Positions 29,096 through 38,675 of a DNA stretch of 44,024 bases are shown here, piece by piece. The notes under the pieces are model-generated. The model did not search any database. It was not told where the DNA came from and saw only the letters and a list, made by a program, of their open reading frames with translations. The position numbers were made by a program, and so were the translations under genes. Every line of letters begins with the position of its first letter. The first letter of the stretch is position 1. This DNA comes from Chara braunii (taxonomy: Eukaryota; Streptophyta; Charophyceae; Charales; Characeae), in the NCBI GenBank assembly GCA_003427395.1, contig BFEA01000214.1, positions 1,417,072-1,461,095 of the forward strand, in the 5' to 3' direction.

Positions 29096-29879
29096 GCTGC
29101 AACAAAGTACTCTGAACTACTACAAACATTTCAACCGTAAACCCTCCCTTAGGCAAGGACCCCACTGCAGTGCGGATGGAAAAGACGTTTGCCCATGGAA
29201 AGCGGGCAAGTCATTTTGGAAAGCCGGAAAGTACTTTTTTTGGGACCCCGTCGCAGATGTGGTTGGAAAACCCTTTGGAAATCAGTTGAGCCAATCATTG
29301 CTTGTTTCCGTTGGCACTTGTTTGTTTTATTCTTGTTTTCCTTTTTTTTTTTTTTTTTTTTGGTGGCGCTCTTCATCGCTATTGGTTGCTGCCTCCCGTA
29401 AGACTTTTCCAGGAAAGACATCCCTCCCCCTACCCTCTACAGTTGGCACAAAATTTCGGTGCGGAATACTCCCGTGAGAATTTCCAGGCCGCGCACTATA
29501 TGAAAACACACAACGATGTTTTTCCAAGCTGCAATCTTCGGTCTGTGGAGTCTTGGAAAAGGGTTTGCGGAAGAAATTTCGTATTTTCACAACGTTTGCG
29601 GCAGGTTGTGGGGTCCTGCAAACAGTTTTGTGGCGAAGTTTTTCCTTTCCGCGGTCCTGTGACGAACAGTTTTCTACAACCGTGCGGATTTCTACGCAAG
29701 ACTATATCGGGGGGGAGGGTGAAATTGGCTGAGTCGGAATGGCCTAACGGTTTGCACGGGTGCCCCTATTTTTTCTTGCCTCTTTCGATTGAAGGCCAGT
29801 CTGATCCTATGACGATTGATAGTTAGTCACGCCTCAGCGAGCGAGGCGAATAACGGTTGTCATAGCTTCTTTCTTGTTG
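29096..29879. other. No gene recognised
   Basis: Sequence rich in GGAAAAC and TTTTCC words, suggesting a decayed inverted element, but no clean inverted repeat could be traced. One T run is at 29342-29360. Confidence 0.35.
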
Positions 29880-30338
29880 TCTTGTGGGAAATGAGAATTT
29901 TGGCGCGATGGTCGCGCGGGTTTTGAATTTTCAACCGATATCGAGCCACCCCCACGGGCTCTCGGAATTTTCTTCGTTTGGATTCTTTTTTTGCAATTAG
30001 GACTTAGACTAGGAATTTGGGCGCATCTCAATTTCTGTTGCGCGGCGTTTCCTGCTTGCGCACGCCCGACCTCGTCAGGAACTGTGTTCTGACTTTCCCG
30101 CGCCTTAATCTCGTGTGTAATTGTAATCCTTTCATTCTTGATATCTTTTGGGGCGCCTCTGCGCGCGCATACCTCTCCCCCATCCTATTGGCCTGAACGC
30201 TTGCATGACCGGATTGATGTGTGGAGTGTGGCTATGTCCCCCATGCCGCGGCATGGCCATGCAGGCGTAGGCACTTCCTTCCTCCTTCTTCCTCCCACCC
30301 GAACACGATCCCGAGTATCTCGCGCAAAGCATGCATGC

Positions 30339-30345
30339 TATAAAT
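30339..30345 (+). promoter_or_regulatory. TATA box of the solo LTR
   Basis: TATAAAT followed by CTCGCAAGCGCG parallels TATAAATTCCGCAAACGCGC in the other LTRs. Confidence 0.6.
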
Positions 30346-31235
30346 CTCGCAAGCGCGATTAATTCGCTCTCTAAGACTTTTTGAAGTTAGCGTGGTCGAG
30401 GGGATCGGCTAACGAGAAGGAATTGGAAGGTGAGAAGAGAGGTGGGCGATCCGACGAGCTGGTGTTGGGCGTGCTGGGTTGACGTGGGGCCGCGACGGAC
30501 TGTGGCACACGGGCGAACCTGACGGGCATGCTCAGGCTAAGCGGGGTGACAACTCCGTGTAGGTGCGAGGTGACGAACTGCCCGCATCGGGGTGTTGTGA
30601 AGAGAGAGAGAAAGAGAGAGAGAGAGAAGGAGAGACATGATATGTTATGGTGGTGTTCTCCTCCATCCCTCCGAATACTTTTGAGTTTTTTCTTCTATCC
30701 CTCTGAGCCATTTTTGATTCTTCTTCTTTCCTTCTGAGCAATTTTGGTATCTGGTGCAAATCGTTTTTGTTTCTTTCGATCGACATCTCAGATCTTTTCT
30801 TCGCTCATCTCTAGTGATTGATGCACGACTGTTTTCTCCCATTTTGTTCTCCCCTCTATATGGATGGACCCCATTGATTGGGGAATTGACTACGATCAGA
30901 TTTTGTACAATCCTGATGCATGAATGATTGTCACCTTCCCTTTTTGTTTACGTATGCATAAAACTGGACGCGGGGACGATGGGTATTTGTCTGTCGAAAT
31001 TGAATAAGCATGCTAGAAGATCAGATGTCTGCCTCGCCATAGGGCTGCTCACCCTCGGTTAACAGGCCAGCACGTGCGAGACATGGGTTATTAGTCATTA
31101 TCTATCGGACCGAAGGGCAGGCCTTGTGCACGCACGTGTAAGCCCGATCAGAAGAATGTGGCCTACACGCATGTCTGCAATGCCTGTGTTCGGCCCAACT
31201 TTGCGAATGACTGAGTTTCCGGCTCACCCCACAGC

Positions 31236-31826
31236 ATGAATATTGAACTCCCCTTTCGTATTACTGATCGCAAGTGTTTGAGAGATCCAGAATTTCGGAA
31301 GTACTGGGAGCACGTGTGTCTGTCTGCACGACCGAGGAGAGAACTCCCTGAATTTTCATACCCGGTGGGAAACGGGTGCATCTGCGAGTGGGATATCGAC
31401 CGAGCTCGAGAATGCATTCCCCACCACCCCGAGTTCCCCAGCTCGTACACATGTCACCTTGTCGCGGGGCCAAGAATAACTATTCTGGAAACCGACTTCC
31501 CTCCCTACCACTGCATACTGCGCTTCCATTCGCTGACCATCATCCCCTGGCGTGCAATCGCTCCGTATTGGCCCCAACCCCCGTGCTCGGAGTGCTTGCA
31601 AGACCACGAATATCGAGCCTCCGGCTTCATCTGGCGAGCCCGCTCGGAAGTAGAGCGATGGGCGCACAGCCTTCAACTACGGCCAGCTACGTCAGACTCT
31701 GAGACCAGTACCACACGACGCCAGCAACTGGTCGAACAGCGCGATAGCCATAGCGTGGTGCACCAAGTACGAGTTCGACCCAGGCGACGGAACCAACAAG
31801 GTGGTAGCTCCACGCTCAGACCTTGA
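31236..31826 (+). CDS. LTR-encoded conserved protein, longer homologue
   Basis: This 196-codon ORF inside the solo LTR is the homologue of 12637-13086. The gapless match covers CEWD (50-53), FPPY (88-91), IPW.A (103-107), WP, C.EC (117-120), GF (130-131) and RSE (136-138). A further W..xC pair upstream (Trp24, Cys28) also lines up. It extends about 50 residues beyond the other protein with an Arg/Gln/Ser-rich basic tail (VRVRPRRRNQQGG). The frame is intact although the surrounding DNA has diverged far, which suggests past selection for the protein. No known domain, signal peptide or membrane helix is seen. Confidence 0.65.
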   Translation: MNIELPFRITDRKCLRDPEFRKYWEHVCLSARPRRELPEFSYPVGNGCICEWDIDRARECIPHHPEFPSSYTCHLVAGPRITILETDFPPYHCILRFHSLTIIPWRAIAPYWPQPPCSECLQDHEYRASGFIWRARSEVERWAHSLQLRPATSDSETSTTRRQQLVEQRDSHSVVHQVRVRPRRRNQQGGSSTLRP

Positions 31827-31988
31827 CCCGCACCTACCCTTTTGCATCCCTATCCCTGAAACTTGCCACAGGAGATCTGAGTTCCGACCTGGGACTCCAC
31901 CCCCACTTTCCTAAAATCCTTGGCACACCCCTTTTCGCACTTCCCGGCCCACTCACACTCCGAACAGGAAGTCGCGTCAGGCGTGAGG

Positions 31989-33452
31989 ATGGGCATCACA
32001 GTCCTGTGAGATCCTTGCCTTAGAAGTAAAAATGTGTGCTACCAGGCGCCCTAAAAGCAAATAGGGCATACATTTAGCCAATATATAACCAATCTTCCAT
32101 TATACCCATAACTTTATGACCCGTTACTACTATGTCTGAACCGTTTGCGTTACATGTTTCTAAATATATGAAACATTAAATGAAATGCATGTGGCAAGAC
32201 CAAAACAATAAGAATTATACTTCTCAAGAATTCTTGAACACCACCACCTCATCAAGGAATGGCGGCGCACTTAAACAAAGCACAAAGATAGAAAATTAGA
32301 GCTCAAACTAACTTAAAAAACGCCGAGAAAACGAAGAGGTCAATCTTGTCTTTTGAAATCTATACTGTCTCTAAAAATCATAAGTGGATATGGTCACACG
32401 AAAACAATCAGATTCCATATAAAGCAATGATTCCGTATAAAGCAATGACGAGCTCAATCCACGGCATCGGAGTCCTGACATTTTCTGTAACAGTTACAAA
32501 ATTTAGAAGACAACGACTTATATATCACGAAGTAATTACCCTAAATACGACCTACAATAGAGTTATAATCGAAATTAAGCCCATCTACCCTAATGTAGTA
32601 CCAAATAGTAAGCAACTTCTTCAATAGGTCTTGTCGTTTGCCCATGTTGGTTGAACTCGCTATAATTGCCCCTTACTCCTCTTCATTGTTACACGTGGCA
32701 CGCGGCATGTTACATGAGGCCGTGGTGTAATCGCATGCGCTCCCACTACCATCAAAAAATACTCCCACTACTTTTGGTCAGATCGCTAGAATGATGTTGC
32801 AGCCACCGACCACGAGTAACCTTCCTGCCAACACGCTTAATCTGATGGCTACAAGGCTCCATCCGACCAAAACTGACGCCTCCCAGCCTCAATACTAGTA
32901 TGCCGCGTTTGTCGCTGTATGGAAAAGTTGCTTTCCTTGATATCGCCTTATCCAGAGAACCCGCATATGATTCCTTGTGGCGGTTCGCACAACATTTTTG
33001 TTGTCTAAAGCTCGGGCTTGTCTCCACACGCACAAGTAGTCGGAAGGTAGCCGGATCAATAACACTAACCGGTTAAAGGTTTGATGGAATGGTAGTTTCC
33101 TGACTTTAACATATTGATGAGGTAAGTAAGTATGAGGGACAACAGGAGGAGGTCGTCCGAGGCTTATACTTGAGAGTGCATAGACACTCCCCCTCCAATC
33201 AAGGAGAGGTTTGAGAGCAACCATCGGCATAGCTCAGCTACGTCAACCTCCAGGCAAGGAACGACGTCATCCACAACGAGTGACGTGGCCTAGACCTGTG
33301 CACTTAACCGAGAGGTGTCAGCCGACACGCAACGCAAAGTCACCCTAATCCGTAGCCGGATTACCATTGTCTTAGCGCTAGCATAGCGCTTTCCGGTCCC
33401 CCTTCCCTCCACCAGGAGCCTACTTCTAGCTGAGGGCCGAAATGCTTTCTTT
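31989..33452. other. No gene recognised
   Basis: AT-rich at 32030-32630, otherwise mixed. Small ORFs on either strand carry no motifs. Confidence 0.5.
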
Positions 33453-33845
33453 TTGGTGTTTGGGCGTGTATCTTTCTATGTTATAGTGATGGATTCATTT
33501 TCAGTCGCTAGGCCCAAAGGCTTTTTTTTTCATTGTTACAGTGTTTGTTGTGCAGTATCCTGGCAGGGATTTCAAAATTGTTTCGAAGTGGATGGCACGT
33601 GGTTGGTGAATGGAGGCTATGTGTGTGTATCTAAACGTGTGTATCTTGATGTGTGCGTACCTAGACGTATTTCTATTCGTATTAGGGAAGCGGTCGCACG
33701 ACATTTTTTTTCCTTTTTTTGGGCTGCACTTTTAGGCCGTGCTATTCATTTTTCAGATCTAGCTGGGCGTTTTGGGCGTCCTCCAAGCTGCGCCACTACA
33801 CCTTGCGTGGTATATCAGTTATTAATATTCATTTATTATTATTAA
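33453..33845 (+). CDS. Short ORF, doubtful
   Basis: A 130-codon ORF rich in Phe, Val, Cys and Arg, with no recognised motif. The C-terminus runs into AT-rich DNA (IFIYYY), which suggests a chance ORF. Confidence 0.12.
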   Translation: MVFGRVSFYVIVMDSFSVARPKGFFFHCYSVCCAVSWQGFQNCFEVDGTWLVNGGYVCVSKRVYLDVCVPRRISIRIREAVARHFFSFFWAALLGRAIHFSDLAGRFGRPPSCATTPCVVYQLLIFIYYY

Positions 33846-34194
33846 ATTTCTTCTCTCCGGTGTGGTTATTTAAAAAAGAAAACTAAGCTATATTCTCCTC
33901 TCATATATTTCATATTTCTTGGTAGTACGCATCTATCTCATCCTCTCACTAGTCTATGTATAGTACGTGGGAACACCAACCAACCCGGATGTCTCTGCAG
34001 CCCACAAGGTAGGTTGGCACCACAGTTGTGATGCAAGAGCAAGGTTGTACCAGTTCGCAGCCCGTCAGGGGTGCGTTTTCCCGCCCTGAGATATTTCCCC
34101 CCCGAGACATTTTCATCGTCCTTCGTTATACCAGTCGTTGATTCGGGCTCGTTTGGTCATTGGAAGATTCAAAAAATGCAGGCAGGTGCAGACA

Positions 34195-34410
34195 CGATAC
34201 TTTGGGGGGTAGTTTCTTTGAAAAATGCGGGACTGGTAGATGCCCGTGGGACCGCGCGCTGGGTTTCGGTCGAAACGGTGGCAAAGCAGCGGCAGGGTGG
34301 ATCTTTGGGGGGTGATGACAGTTTCTTTGATAAATGCAGGACCGGTAGCTGCCCGTGGGATTGCGCGCTGGGTTTTGGTCGAAATGGTGGCAAAGCAGCG
34401 CCAGGGTGAA
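34195..34410. repeat. Two-copy tandem repeat, about 105-bp unit
   Basis: Units at about 34201-34302 and 34303-34409 both contain TTTGGGGGGT, AGTTTCTTTGA.AAATGC, GCCCGTGGGA, GCGCGCTGGGTTT and GGTGGCAAAGCAGCG. They differ at around 10 positions and by a small insertion. Confidence 0.85.
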
Positions 34411-34781
34411 AAAATAAAAAAATATGAATCGGAAAGGGTGCGGCCTTGGACACACCTGCATTGCATTTGCAAGTGCAAACAGATGTGTCTGAATGTGGAC
34501 GAATTTGATGCCCCGCACGTTCAATGCCCGATTGAGTGAGTCACATATGACAAAACAATTTTTATTTAATTAAAAAAAAAAAAAACTTACAACAACAAAC
34601 ACTCAAGCACACACATATATACGACATATGGACCAAGATTCGAGGACCACCAGCCTCGACACCAACTATGAATCAAGGTATCATGTCAAATATCTAATAC
34701 ATTAATATCATACAAATGACCTAAATCCCACACATTCCAACACTAATAGATGTGATAGACACAAACACCCTAAGTATCACA

Positions 34782-34815
<34 letters not shown>

Positions 34816-35014
34816 TCTTGACACATACACACAAATACTCATTTTTTTTCATGCAACAATCACCCTACTTCTAAACCTCACCAATAACGCCTCCTTTATC
34901 AATCAAGCATATACAAACTACGGGTTGCGCACCCGTGCCCTCACTTCAAGTTAATCCCTCATCACGGTGGGCAGGCATTGCCAATGGGGCAAATCGGGGT
35001 TGCTTACGCCGAGC
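34411..35014. other. No gene; AT-rich with CA microsatellite
   Basis: A (CA)n tract lies near 34780-34812 within AT-rich sequence. No coding signal is seen. Confidence 0.6.
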
Positions 35015-35639
35015 AATGACTACCTTCTTAACCCAAAAAAAACGTACGTATGTTCTATTCGAATTACCTTTGGAAATCGGGTTTTCAAAAATCGCTTGTT
35101 TGTCACCGAATAGAACGTACGTTCGAATATAACGTAAGTACATTGTATTTAAATACAACGTACGTATGTCGTAATCGAATTTTTGGAACTTTGATTTTAA
35201 AAAATAATCAAAAAAATCCGAAAAAAATAAAATGTTATACAACAATGCAATACAAACAATTTTTGTCTGAGGGTTTTATTGAAATTCACGAGAAAATTTG
35301 AGAAAAAAACATAAAAACAAGGATGAAAATTCAAAAATGTTTTCTACTGATTTTTTCATAATTTTGATTTAAAAAAAAAAATCGTAAAAAAAACCAAAAA
35401 AAAAACGTATGTTGTACAACGTTGCAATACAAATAACTTTTGCCTGAGGGTTTTGGCAAAATGCCCAACCAAATTTGAGATAAAAATAAAAACAATGATG
35501 GTACTTCATGCTTCTGAAAAGTTGTACCCTAAAACTTTTTCTATAACGGACGTACGTTGTATTCGAATACAACGTACCCCGTATGTTGTATTCGTATACA
35601 AGGTACGTACATTTTTTTAGGGTTAAGAAGGTAGTCATT
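35015..35639. mobile_element. TIR element (MITE-like) rich in ACGTAC palindromes
   Basis: A perfect 20-bp inverted repeat (AATGACTACCTTCTTAACCC at 35015-35034 and its complement at 35620-35639) continues inward as an A run and GTACGTA. Inside both ends are palindromic modules. The best (35552-35577) is a perfect 26-bp palindrome centred on TTCGAA, and a near copy centred on TTTAAA lies near 35141-35166. The interior is AT-rich and non-coding. No target-site duplication is obvious, so the superfamily is unknown. Confidence 0.75.
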
Positions 35640-35860
35640 ACACCTCCCCCTGCCCCCCCATACCCCACAGTTATTGTCGCCGCAGAGTAGCCAACAACAT
35701 CAACCAAGGTCCTGTCAATGCTGGCTTGGGGGGCCAAAGGGTTATCTCTACCTGGTAGAACCCCAAGCTTGCCCAGGTATGTACATGAGGCCAATGGGGG
35801 TTGAACCCACGACATCCTGAATGCAACTTATGTGCCTTACCAACTGAGCTACACCCGCAG
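35640..35860 (-). repeat. tRNA-derived SINE, minus strand
   Basis: On the minus strand an A box TAGCTCAGTTGG (35840-35851) and a B box GGTTCAACCCC (35797-35807) stand at tRNA-like spacing within a sequence starting GCGGGTG. Over 40 bases of this head (GCATTCAGG...GGGTTCAA) match the plus-strand SINE near 36327-36398. The body extends toward the TIR element. The cloverleaf is not complete enough for a functional tRNA. Confidence 0.65.
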
Positions 35861-36119
35861 GCCAACAATGTGGTTATTTTGCGATCTCCAATAGCAGTGA
35901 GTGCATCGCCACTACCTCCGTAGGCTCGTCATGCTCGCAGGACCGCTTTTGACCGTGATTCTGGCCAGATACACTGAACAATCTCGCACAGAGCCGCAGA
36001 CAAGATCAGTCGTTACACTAGTATGTCATGGTCGAGCCCAAAGTCGGGGTGTGTTCCTTGCAAGTCGGGTTGGGGCTTGTTTGTGGGGTTGGCGGACTCT
36101 TTCAATGACATTTTTGCAA

Positions 36120-36167
36120 ATCCATAGACGCAGGCGAAGTCCCTAGTGTTGTGCTCAATCGGCTGGA
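36120..36167 (+). repeat. 48-bp direct repeat, copy 1
   Basis: This segment differs by two bases from 36644-36691; both end CAATCGGCTGGA. The two copies bracket a 476-base segment that contains the plus-strand SINE. Confidence 0.9.
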
Positions 36168-36326
36168 ATGAATTCTGGTAGAACATGGGTAGATACACTG
36201 CTAATGGTTTAGAGCTTAAAATGCCCTGTTTCCTGGCCGTGTTTGGGGTGGTACAACTTGCTATTCGTTTTTTATTTTATTTTTATTTTTTTTTTCTCCT
36301 GCGATAGAACAATGTGGGTTCCATCC

Positions 36327-36570
36327 AGCGTCCTATCTCAATTGGTTAGGCACGTAAGTGGCATTCAGGAGAGTGTGGGTTCAATCCCCACTGCCCGCCT
36401 GTGGCACTCTTGGTGTCGTCCAACTGAGATAATGAGCTGGATCCTCCCAGTCGGGATCAGTAAGGTCTTCAACCAACACGGGTGTGAGTGCGCGTGTGAG
36501 TGGGTTGCATGCGGTGTATGGGAGAGTGTTGGTTTTGGACACTACCATCCAGAAGGCTTCCCATCCCCCA
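36327..36570 (+). repeat. tRNA-derived SINE, plus strand
   Basis: A box TATCTCAATTGG (36334-36345) and B box GGTTCAATCCC (36378-36388) at tRNA spacing form the head. The body (GGATCCTCCCAGTC ... GAGTGTGAGTGGGTTGC type) matches the headless copy at 13604-13724. The A box has lost its canonical G (TATC for TAGC), so this is not a functional tRNA gene. Confidence 0.65.
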
Positions 36571-36643
36571 CTTCATAAGACCTTTGCCAAGCTTACTGTC
36601 TAGAACATAAAGGTTGCGTCCCCGCGTTTGACGTGATATAACA

Positions 36644-36691
36644 ATCCATAGACATAGGCGAAGTCCCTAGTGTTGTGCTCAATCGGCTGGA
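36644..36691 (+). repeat. 48-bp direct repeat, copy 2
   Basis: Near-identical to 36120-36167 (two mismatches at GCAG/ATAG). It lies downstream of the SINE. Confidence 0.9.
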
Positions 36692-37540
36692 TTTCTCGAT
36701 TTATGAGTGTTGTGTTCATACGGTTGGGTTCGAGACCATGATGAAGGTCATCCTGGGCTGAAAAGGCCACCCAATGTCAGATTAGACACAATCGAGGTAC
36801 CCTGAATTTTGGAAAAACGCATGCCAGGGGCTGGGGGGCACAAGCGGTTAACGGGGACCCCCACGTTTCGGCCCTGAGTAACCATGAATGATCCTGAAAT
36901 TAGGGTTTCGGGGTCAAATTTTGTGTTTTTTTGGAAATTTTTTTTTTGCCTGTTTTAATATGTTAGTAAGAAGTGCACTCTATACGTTGGTGTGGAGTTT
37001 GCTTGAAATGGCCTTATGGTTTTCTTATAAATTGAGGTGAAAAATGGGGGCTCGGTTAACCGGCTCTCCTGGGGGGGCAGCGGCGGTGAAGGGCCGGTAG
37101 CGCTAACTTTCCTTGTGCTAATTCACGAGTTAATCGCTGCAAGAGCGTTAAGCCCTCTACCTACGAGCTGAGCCTCGAACGGTAACTTCACCATCACTGG
37201 TTTCAAAGTTACCACGGTGAGTTAGGGTTCACTTCCCTTTTCACCATCGCGGGCGAAGCTGAGTATAGGGCAGGTACACACGAGCTTTGACCCTGGTCCA
37301 TAGCCATCGGGTCTCAACCCACTAGGCCCCACGTAGGGGCATGAAACTTTTTGCTGAAGTAAGTGGAGTTGCTGGACGGCGAAGATACATTCTCGGAAGA
37401 CTTCATTCCATGCTTTACTGAGGTAACTATGACAAGACCCTTACCCATTTCCTCCCCGGCTTGATTGTGTGTGAGAGTAGGATGCCGCCAAGAGGACTGA
37501 AGGTGGTATAGCGGCCGCAATAATTATTGTGTTTCTATAA
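36692..37540. other. No gene recognised
   Basis: Mixed sequence. Around 37120-37190 the minus strand has a GGCTCAGCTCGTAGGTAGAG phrase resembling a tRNA A box, but without a B box at the right distance. Confidence 0.4.
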
Positions 37541-38300
37541 GATTGTATCCCTGATTTTTCACCACGGTATTCCCTATACTGAGGATGAAAAAGCAAAAAT
37601 AGGAAATACATTTCCAATTTCCCCCGTAAACCCCCCTATCCCTCTTGGTGTACTCTCTTCTCCAACGATTCAGGAAGGGAAAGGGCACTTACCTCATGTA
37701 AAGTGGAAATTCGCCAAGCCTCATACCGCTCTCTATGCTTGACTGAGAGTGAAAGATGGAAGTCTCCCGTAAAACAGTTGGTAGTAATACGGGGAATTCT
37801 GGCTCGGTAAAAATTACTTTCCAAGGGTTGATTCTTTCCTCCTCCAGACTGAGGATGGAAAAGTCGGGAATTAGTTATTACCTCTCCTAATGTCCCCGAA
37901 TTACAACCTCACTCCTACTCGGTGTGCTGATCTTTCCCGCGTTTCAAGTAAGAGAAAGGCTTGTACAACAGGTAGTGGGATGAGCTCAGTCTACGGGGTC
38001 TTATGCAAATAGTATTTCCCAAAAAGACCATACCAACCTCCACGGTCTGGGGCCGGCGGCAGCGAGCGCCTCACGTAAGAGGAGGATCAGGCAATATACA
38101 ACACAGGTATAGTCCGTTGCCCACCGTTCGTTTCTGTAGAAGGGAAGAAACAAGTATCATCTTCCGAAAAGACAAATACCAACATCCACGGCCTGGGGCC
38201 AGCGGCATCAAGCGCTTCACGAGAGAGGATGAACAAACAGTGTACGTCACAGGTCTAACCCACTGTTCCGTTCAGTTCCACAGAGGGAAAGGGAATATAG
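37541..38300 (+). repeat. LINE 5' region with tandem monomer-like repeats
   Basis: Two units of about 146 bases (about 38004-38148 and 38149-38297) share CCAACMTCCACGG.CTGGGGCC, GCGGCA, AGCGC.TCACG and a GGGAAAG end. Upstream, a looser pair shares ACTGAGGATG.AAAAG (near 37580 and 37848). This recalls the monomer arrays that act as promoters in some mammalian L1s; a promoter role here is inference. Confidence 0.6.
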
Positions 38301-38675
38301 TCGACCGAGTACGCAGAGGTAAGTTATGCAGAAGGGCCAAAAAGAAAGGAATTTTATCATTCCTCGGAACTGAACCAGCCCCCGTAAGGTTGTCTACGCA
38401 GTGAGCCCTCCATAGCTCCATCTTCAATAGGCTGTCAGCTTAAGACCACGAGGGTGGGACAGACTTGCGCCCGGGGGGTGGACGCCCACAGAACCAACGA
38501 CACAGAAAGGGTGTAGGGATAGCCTCCCGTACAAAGTTGTCTCTAACCACTTAATAGGTAATCTAGCTCTGGCCAACGCCTTCTTCGCTGCTTCGCAGAA
38601 AGAAGAGGAGATACGCACCTCAGCCCCAGAAGAATCGACGCTCACCGGACTCGCTCATACATTTCCTTTTGGCCA

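Larger units (their letters stand above)
29880..31988 (+). mobile_element. Solo LTR of a related Ty3 family (start uncertain)
   Basis: The segment is collinear with the LTRs at 1-2009 and 10957-13460 but strongly diverged. Shared landmarks in order: CTCTCGGAATTTT (near 29966), TATAAAT (30339), CGACGGACTGTGG...GGGCGAAC (near 30492), the LTR ORF (31236), AAAATCCTTGGCACACCCC (near 31913) and CACTCCGAAC ... GCGTGAGG (31988). No primer binding site or pol sequence follows, so it is read as a solo LTR. The 5' boundary is a guess, and no target duplication was identified. Confidence 0.75.

Noticed and set aside
35787-35858. Functional tRNA gene on the minus strand
   Set aside because: A and B boxes are present, but the acceptor and anticodon arms do not pair convincingly, and the same head recurs in another SINE copy nearby.
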